A DNA stretch of 18,993 nt from Candidatus Uhrbacteria bacterium (GTDB lineage: Bacteria > Patescibacteriota > Patescibacteriia > 2-12-FULL-60-25). The stretch is taken from assembly GCA_903828685.1 (NCBI GenBank), contig CAIKNB010000051.1:1-18993 (forward strand), given 5' to 3'. The notes beneath the pieces were generated by a model. The model was not told the origin of the DNA and did no database searches. It saw nothing but the letters and a program-made list of their open reading frames with translations. Position numbers and translations under genes: made by a program. Shown piece after piece: positions 16,438 through 18,993 of the stretch (the first letter of the stretch is position 1; each line of letters starts with the position of its first letter).

Positions 16438-18051
16438 ATGTCGCAATCTAAAATCGAGAAAGCAATTTCAAAAGATAGGCTTAAGGGTCGATTATTTGCG
16501 CTATTCATCCTGAGCTTTTTTGTTTTGCTCTTGGGTGCTAATGCCGCCCTGGCAGATACCGCCAATTCGGGCAACACGGTCACCGGAGTATTGAACCAAC
16601 CGATAATTCCCAAGCTAAATGTGGATATCGGGGTTAACTTCGCCGCGCAAATCAACAAAAACCAAGCGGGTTACATGCAGATCCCGTTTCTGGCTCAATA
16701 CATTTCAACTTGGTATAGCTACCTTGTCGGCGCTTCGGTTATCGCTGCCGCGATAATGATAGTGTATGGAGGCTTCCTGTACATCCTTGGTTCGAGCATG
16801 CCAAGCGTCAGCCGCGGCAAAGATGTCATACGGGATGCGGTCATTGGTCTCATGCTGGTCTTGGCCTCTTATGCCATCTTGTCACTGGTCAACCAAAGCG
16901 CTCTAGTGAAACTTGGGACAATCCCCGTCCTTTACGTTGAGCCAAGCGAAATACAGTTCGACACCGTCACCCCAAAAGAATACTGGAATTTGGTCAAAGG
17001 CATGCCAGCGGGTGTGACCAGCAGCACCATGCCGGACGTCTCGCCCAAAGCAGGAAGCACTATTACCGACAATGGATGCAAATTCGAAATTAACCAGCTG
17101 AGCATGCCTACAGCCCTCTCCATGTACGAGTGCGCAGCCAAGCTAGCCAAAGATAACGGCGTTCCGCCGTGTTATGCAATCGTAGCCGTGAACAACGAGT
17201 CCTATCTGGCCATGCCCAACTCAATGGGCCATGACGAAAACGCCCCGGCCGTCGGTTACAGCATCGATCCGCAGACTCAAGAGCCCGTGGGCATAATACC
17301 GCCTGCACGCCTTAATTTTTTACGCGGAGGCACAACCTTCCATGGCAAACCCATCACCATCACAGATCCGGCGCCTCCGGACTGCACTAAGGGCGTGGTC
17401 TCGGCTGATGTGCGTCTGCAATGTTTTAAAGCCGTAAATTCACGTAGCAACGGATACAACGACGATACAGTTGATCCGACTAAACCAGACCTGGGTTTGG
17501 ACTGGAGATTTACCCATGGCATAGGCCCTGTTCAATTCACCTTGGCAGGAGGAAGAGGCAAAAGCAACCCGACGAAATGTATCGACTCTTTGCCCGACAA
17601 GCCATGCTTCACTGCACAAGATTTATTTGATCCGGAAAAGGGCCTTTTGGCAGGCATCCTTCTCATTAAAGCCATCCTAGGCAAAACAGATCCGAGCCAA
17701 TTCATGAATCAGGACACGGCCAAAAGAGTGTGGTACGCATACGCCGGCACCGCTCAGAACCAAAACAGTCCTAACGCTAATGCCCGTACTGCACAAACCA
17801 TAGGCTGCGATAACGACCATCCCTTAGCTTCAATCATCAATAAACAATTCACGATCTGCCGCGGAGATGCGCCCTTCGATCGCGGCGACTGCGTAGATTA
17901 CATCTCCAATACCCTTTGGCCAAAATTAGGGAAGGCTAGTTCGCCCAGCGATGCTACCCTTAAATCACTTTGCAATACCACTTTTTGCGACCGACGCACC
18001 GGAGTGACTTGCAGCGACTCCAAATCTCCGTGCAAACCCTTGAAACAATAA
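16438..18051 (+). CDS. Exported T4SS-pilin-core / lytic transglycosylase-like fusion protein (paralogue 3)
   Basis: Envelope protein of 537 aa. A signal peptide (about 1-39, ending AALA) is followed directly by IPKLNVDIG (57-65) and the pilin-like two-helix core (82-155, YGGFLYILGSS at 110-120); it lacks the eight-cysteine domain of its paralogues. After a linker comes a lysozyme-like SLT pattern: AKDNGVPPCYAIVAVNNES (237-255, with Glu254 as the likely catalytic acid), then THGIGPVQFT (359-368), equivalent to the GxMQ substrate motif, then FDPEKGLLAGILLIKAI (397-413). This matches the VirB1-type lytic transglycosylase layout with a longer insertion between the Glu and the GxMQ-like motif. Cysteines are frequent throughout and in the C-terminal tail (512-532). 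It has its own extended -10 promoter. ATG 16438 is the only start that keeps the signal peptide. Confidence 0.85.
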   Translation: MSQSKIEKAISKDRLKGRLFALFILSFFVLLLGANAALADTANSGNTVTGVLNQPIIPKLNVDIGVNFAAQINKNQAGYMQIPFLAQYISTWYSYLVGASVIAAAIMIVYGGFLYILGSSMPSVSRGKDVIRDAVIGLMLVLASYAILSLVNQSALVKLGTIPVLYVEPSEIQFDTVTPKEYWNLVKGMPAGVTSSTMPDVSPKAGSTITDNGCKFEINQLSMPTALSMYECAAKLAKDNGVPPCYAIVAVNNESYLAMPNSMGHDENAPAVGYSIDPQTQEPVGIIPPARLNFLRGGTTFHGKPITITDPAPPDCTKGVVSADVRLQCFKAVNSRSNGYNDDTVDPTKPDLGLDWRFTHGIGPVQFTLAGGRGKSNPTKCIDSLPDKPCFTAQDLFDPEKGLLAGILLIKAILGKTDPSQFMNQDTAKRVWYAYAGTAQNQNSPNANARTAQTIGCDNDHPLASIINKQFTICRGDAPFDRGDCVDYISNTLWPKLGKASSPSDATLKSLCNTTFCDRRTGVTCSDSKSPCKPLKQ

Positions 18052-18063
18052 ACTATATTACTT

Positions 18064-18993
18064 ATGTTCGGTCAGGGAACTAACGCCGGCAAAACCAATA
18101 GCCTCAGCAGATTCGCGCTGACGGCTGGATTGTGTGCCACTCTCCTTTTGACCGCTTCAGCAGCTGCCGCAGATTATTGCTGCCAGTGCTATTCTGCCGA
18201 CAAAAAAGACAATAAAACCTGCGTAACTGATCCTTCAAATGATTGCGCTGGCATGGCCGCAAAAATCGGGAATGGCTATAACTGCGACAACATAAGCAGC
18301 GAACAGTGCAAATCCGTATCAACCGGCGGTTCAGCAATCTGCCTGGCGGGTCCGATTCAGCTTGCCTCTTTTTTGTTTGTGCCATCTTCGGATGCTTTCA
18401 GCGCTAACCAAAAACCCGCAACTCCGCCCGTGCTTAACGTACCGATCCCCGGATTGAACTTTGGCAGCACACTCCCCATCAAAGGTGGAAAAACAGACGT
18501 GCCCTGGATCGCCCAGTACATCACTGCAATCTACAACTATGCCCTAGGACTGTCACTCATCGCAGCGGCGGTTATGATTGTCTTTGGTGGGTTTCGCTAT
18601 ATCATGGGCGCAAGCTTGGGAGATATCATGCGCGGCAAAGAAATCATTAAAGACGCCCTCATTGGCTTGATTCTGGTGTTTGGCACTTACGCCATCCTCT
18701 ACACGGTCAATACCCACTTCACCAACGGATTTCAATCCATCAAATTCGCAACGACTAAGGAACAGCAAGAATTGCTTTCGTCGGGCAAAAACTCTAGCCT
18801 GATGCCTTCCGATCTATGCCGTGATATGGGCGCATCCGCAAATGAGATGTTTGACCTTGCGACAACCAGTACTACATCCGCTTCTTCCACCGGAAACGGG
18901 GTGGTATCCGCAGAAACGCGCTGCGGCAAAAAATACACGCAAAGGTCATCCGGCGATTCATGCAATGGGTTCTACTGTTCTGAAGGTTATCAA
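18064..18993 (+). CDS. Exported Cys-rich / T4SS-pilin-core fusion protein (paralogue 4), 3' end cut by window edge
   Basis: The first 310 residues of a fourth paralogue, open to the window edge. The signal peptide (about 1-36, ending AAAA) is followed by the eight-cysteine domain (Cys39-Cys93), a linker with PPVLNVPIPGLNF (121-133), and the pilin-like two-helix core (146-219, VFGGFRYIMGAS at 173-184). The core is the most diverged of the four at the helix-loop boundary. Thr/Ser-rich sequence (about 267-282) leads into another Cys-rich stretch (Cys287, Cys300, Cys305), similar in spacing to the tail of paralogue 2. The enzyme domain, if any, lies beyond the window. The ATG is 12 bp after the previous stop; TATATT (18054-18059) lies just upstream but is too close to call a promoter. 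The frame was read directly because no stop closes it here. Confidence 0.85.
   Translation, partial: MFGQGTNAGKTNSLSRFALTAGLCATLLLTASAAAADYCCQCYSADKKDNKTCVTDPSNDCAGMAAKIGNGYNCDNISSEQCKSVSTGGSAICLAGPIQLASFLFVPSSDAFSANQKPATPPVLNVPIPGLNFGSTLPIKGGKTDVPWIAQYITAIYNYALGLSLIAAAVMIVFGGFRYIMGASLGDIMRGKEIIKDALIGLILVFGTYAILYTVNTHFTNGFQSIKFATTKEQQELLSSGKNSSLMPSDLCRDMGASANEMFDLATTSTTSASSTGNGVVSAETRCGKKYTQRSSGDSCNGFYCSEGYQ

Noticed and set aside
18054..18059. TATATT before paralogue 4 as a promoter
   Set aside because: It is only 4 bases from the ATG and has no suitably spaced -35 or TGn extension.

Overview
The window looks like a piece of a small-genome Patescibacteria (Candidate Phyla Radiation) chromosome using the standard bacterial code. 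TGA ends clpC, the second fusion gene and the epimerase gene at sensible lengths, which argues against the Gracilibacteria code. The lineage is inferred from the multi-copy type IV secretion (VirB2/TrbC-like, Mbov_0395-type) pilin core, long exported Cys-rich proteins of unknown family, tight gene packing and scarce Shine-Dalgarno sites. No rRNA, tRNA, CRISPR array or transposase was seen, and no gene-free stretch exceeds 85 bases.

Bases 1-3943 (minus strand) form a cell-envelope operon: a phosphomannomutase/phosphoglucomutase, then a protein matching the MurL glycopeptidyl-glutamate epimerase family, then a MurD-type ligase that runs off the left edge. The pairing, and a changed glutamate-binding motif in the ligase, suggest the MurD2/MurL route: L-Glu is added to UDP-MurNAc-L-Ala and epimerised afterwards, so glutamate racemase is not needed. 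A palindromic repeat of about 49 bp sits in frame inside the murL gene.

Bases 4028-7950 (plus strand) hold a protein quality-control group: LemA, an HtpX/M48 membrane protease and a ClpC-type AAA+ unfoldase. An 881-residue low-complexity, probably tail-anchored protein of unknown function follows (7962-10607).

Bases 10666-18993 (plus strand) are the most unusual part. A membrane-anchored beta-propeller and a membrane-anchored DsbA-like thiol oxidoreductase precede four tandem paralogous exported proteins, the last cut by the window edge. Each has a signal peptide and an ungapped 74-residue two-helix pilin-like core. Three of the four carry an eight-cysteine domain before the core. The three complete proteins carry a probable peptidoglycan-active domain after it: two NlpC/P60-like, one lytic-transglycosylase-like. 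I infer an envelope machine in which pilin-type membrane hairpins display disulfide-rich cell-wall hydrolases, matured by the adjacent oxidoreductase. It may be part of a type IV secretion-like or host-contact apparatus whose ATPases would lie outside the window.
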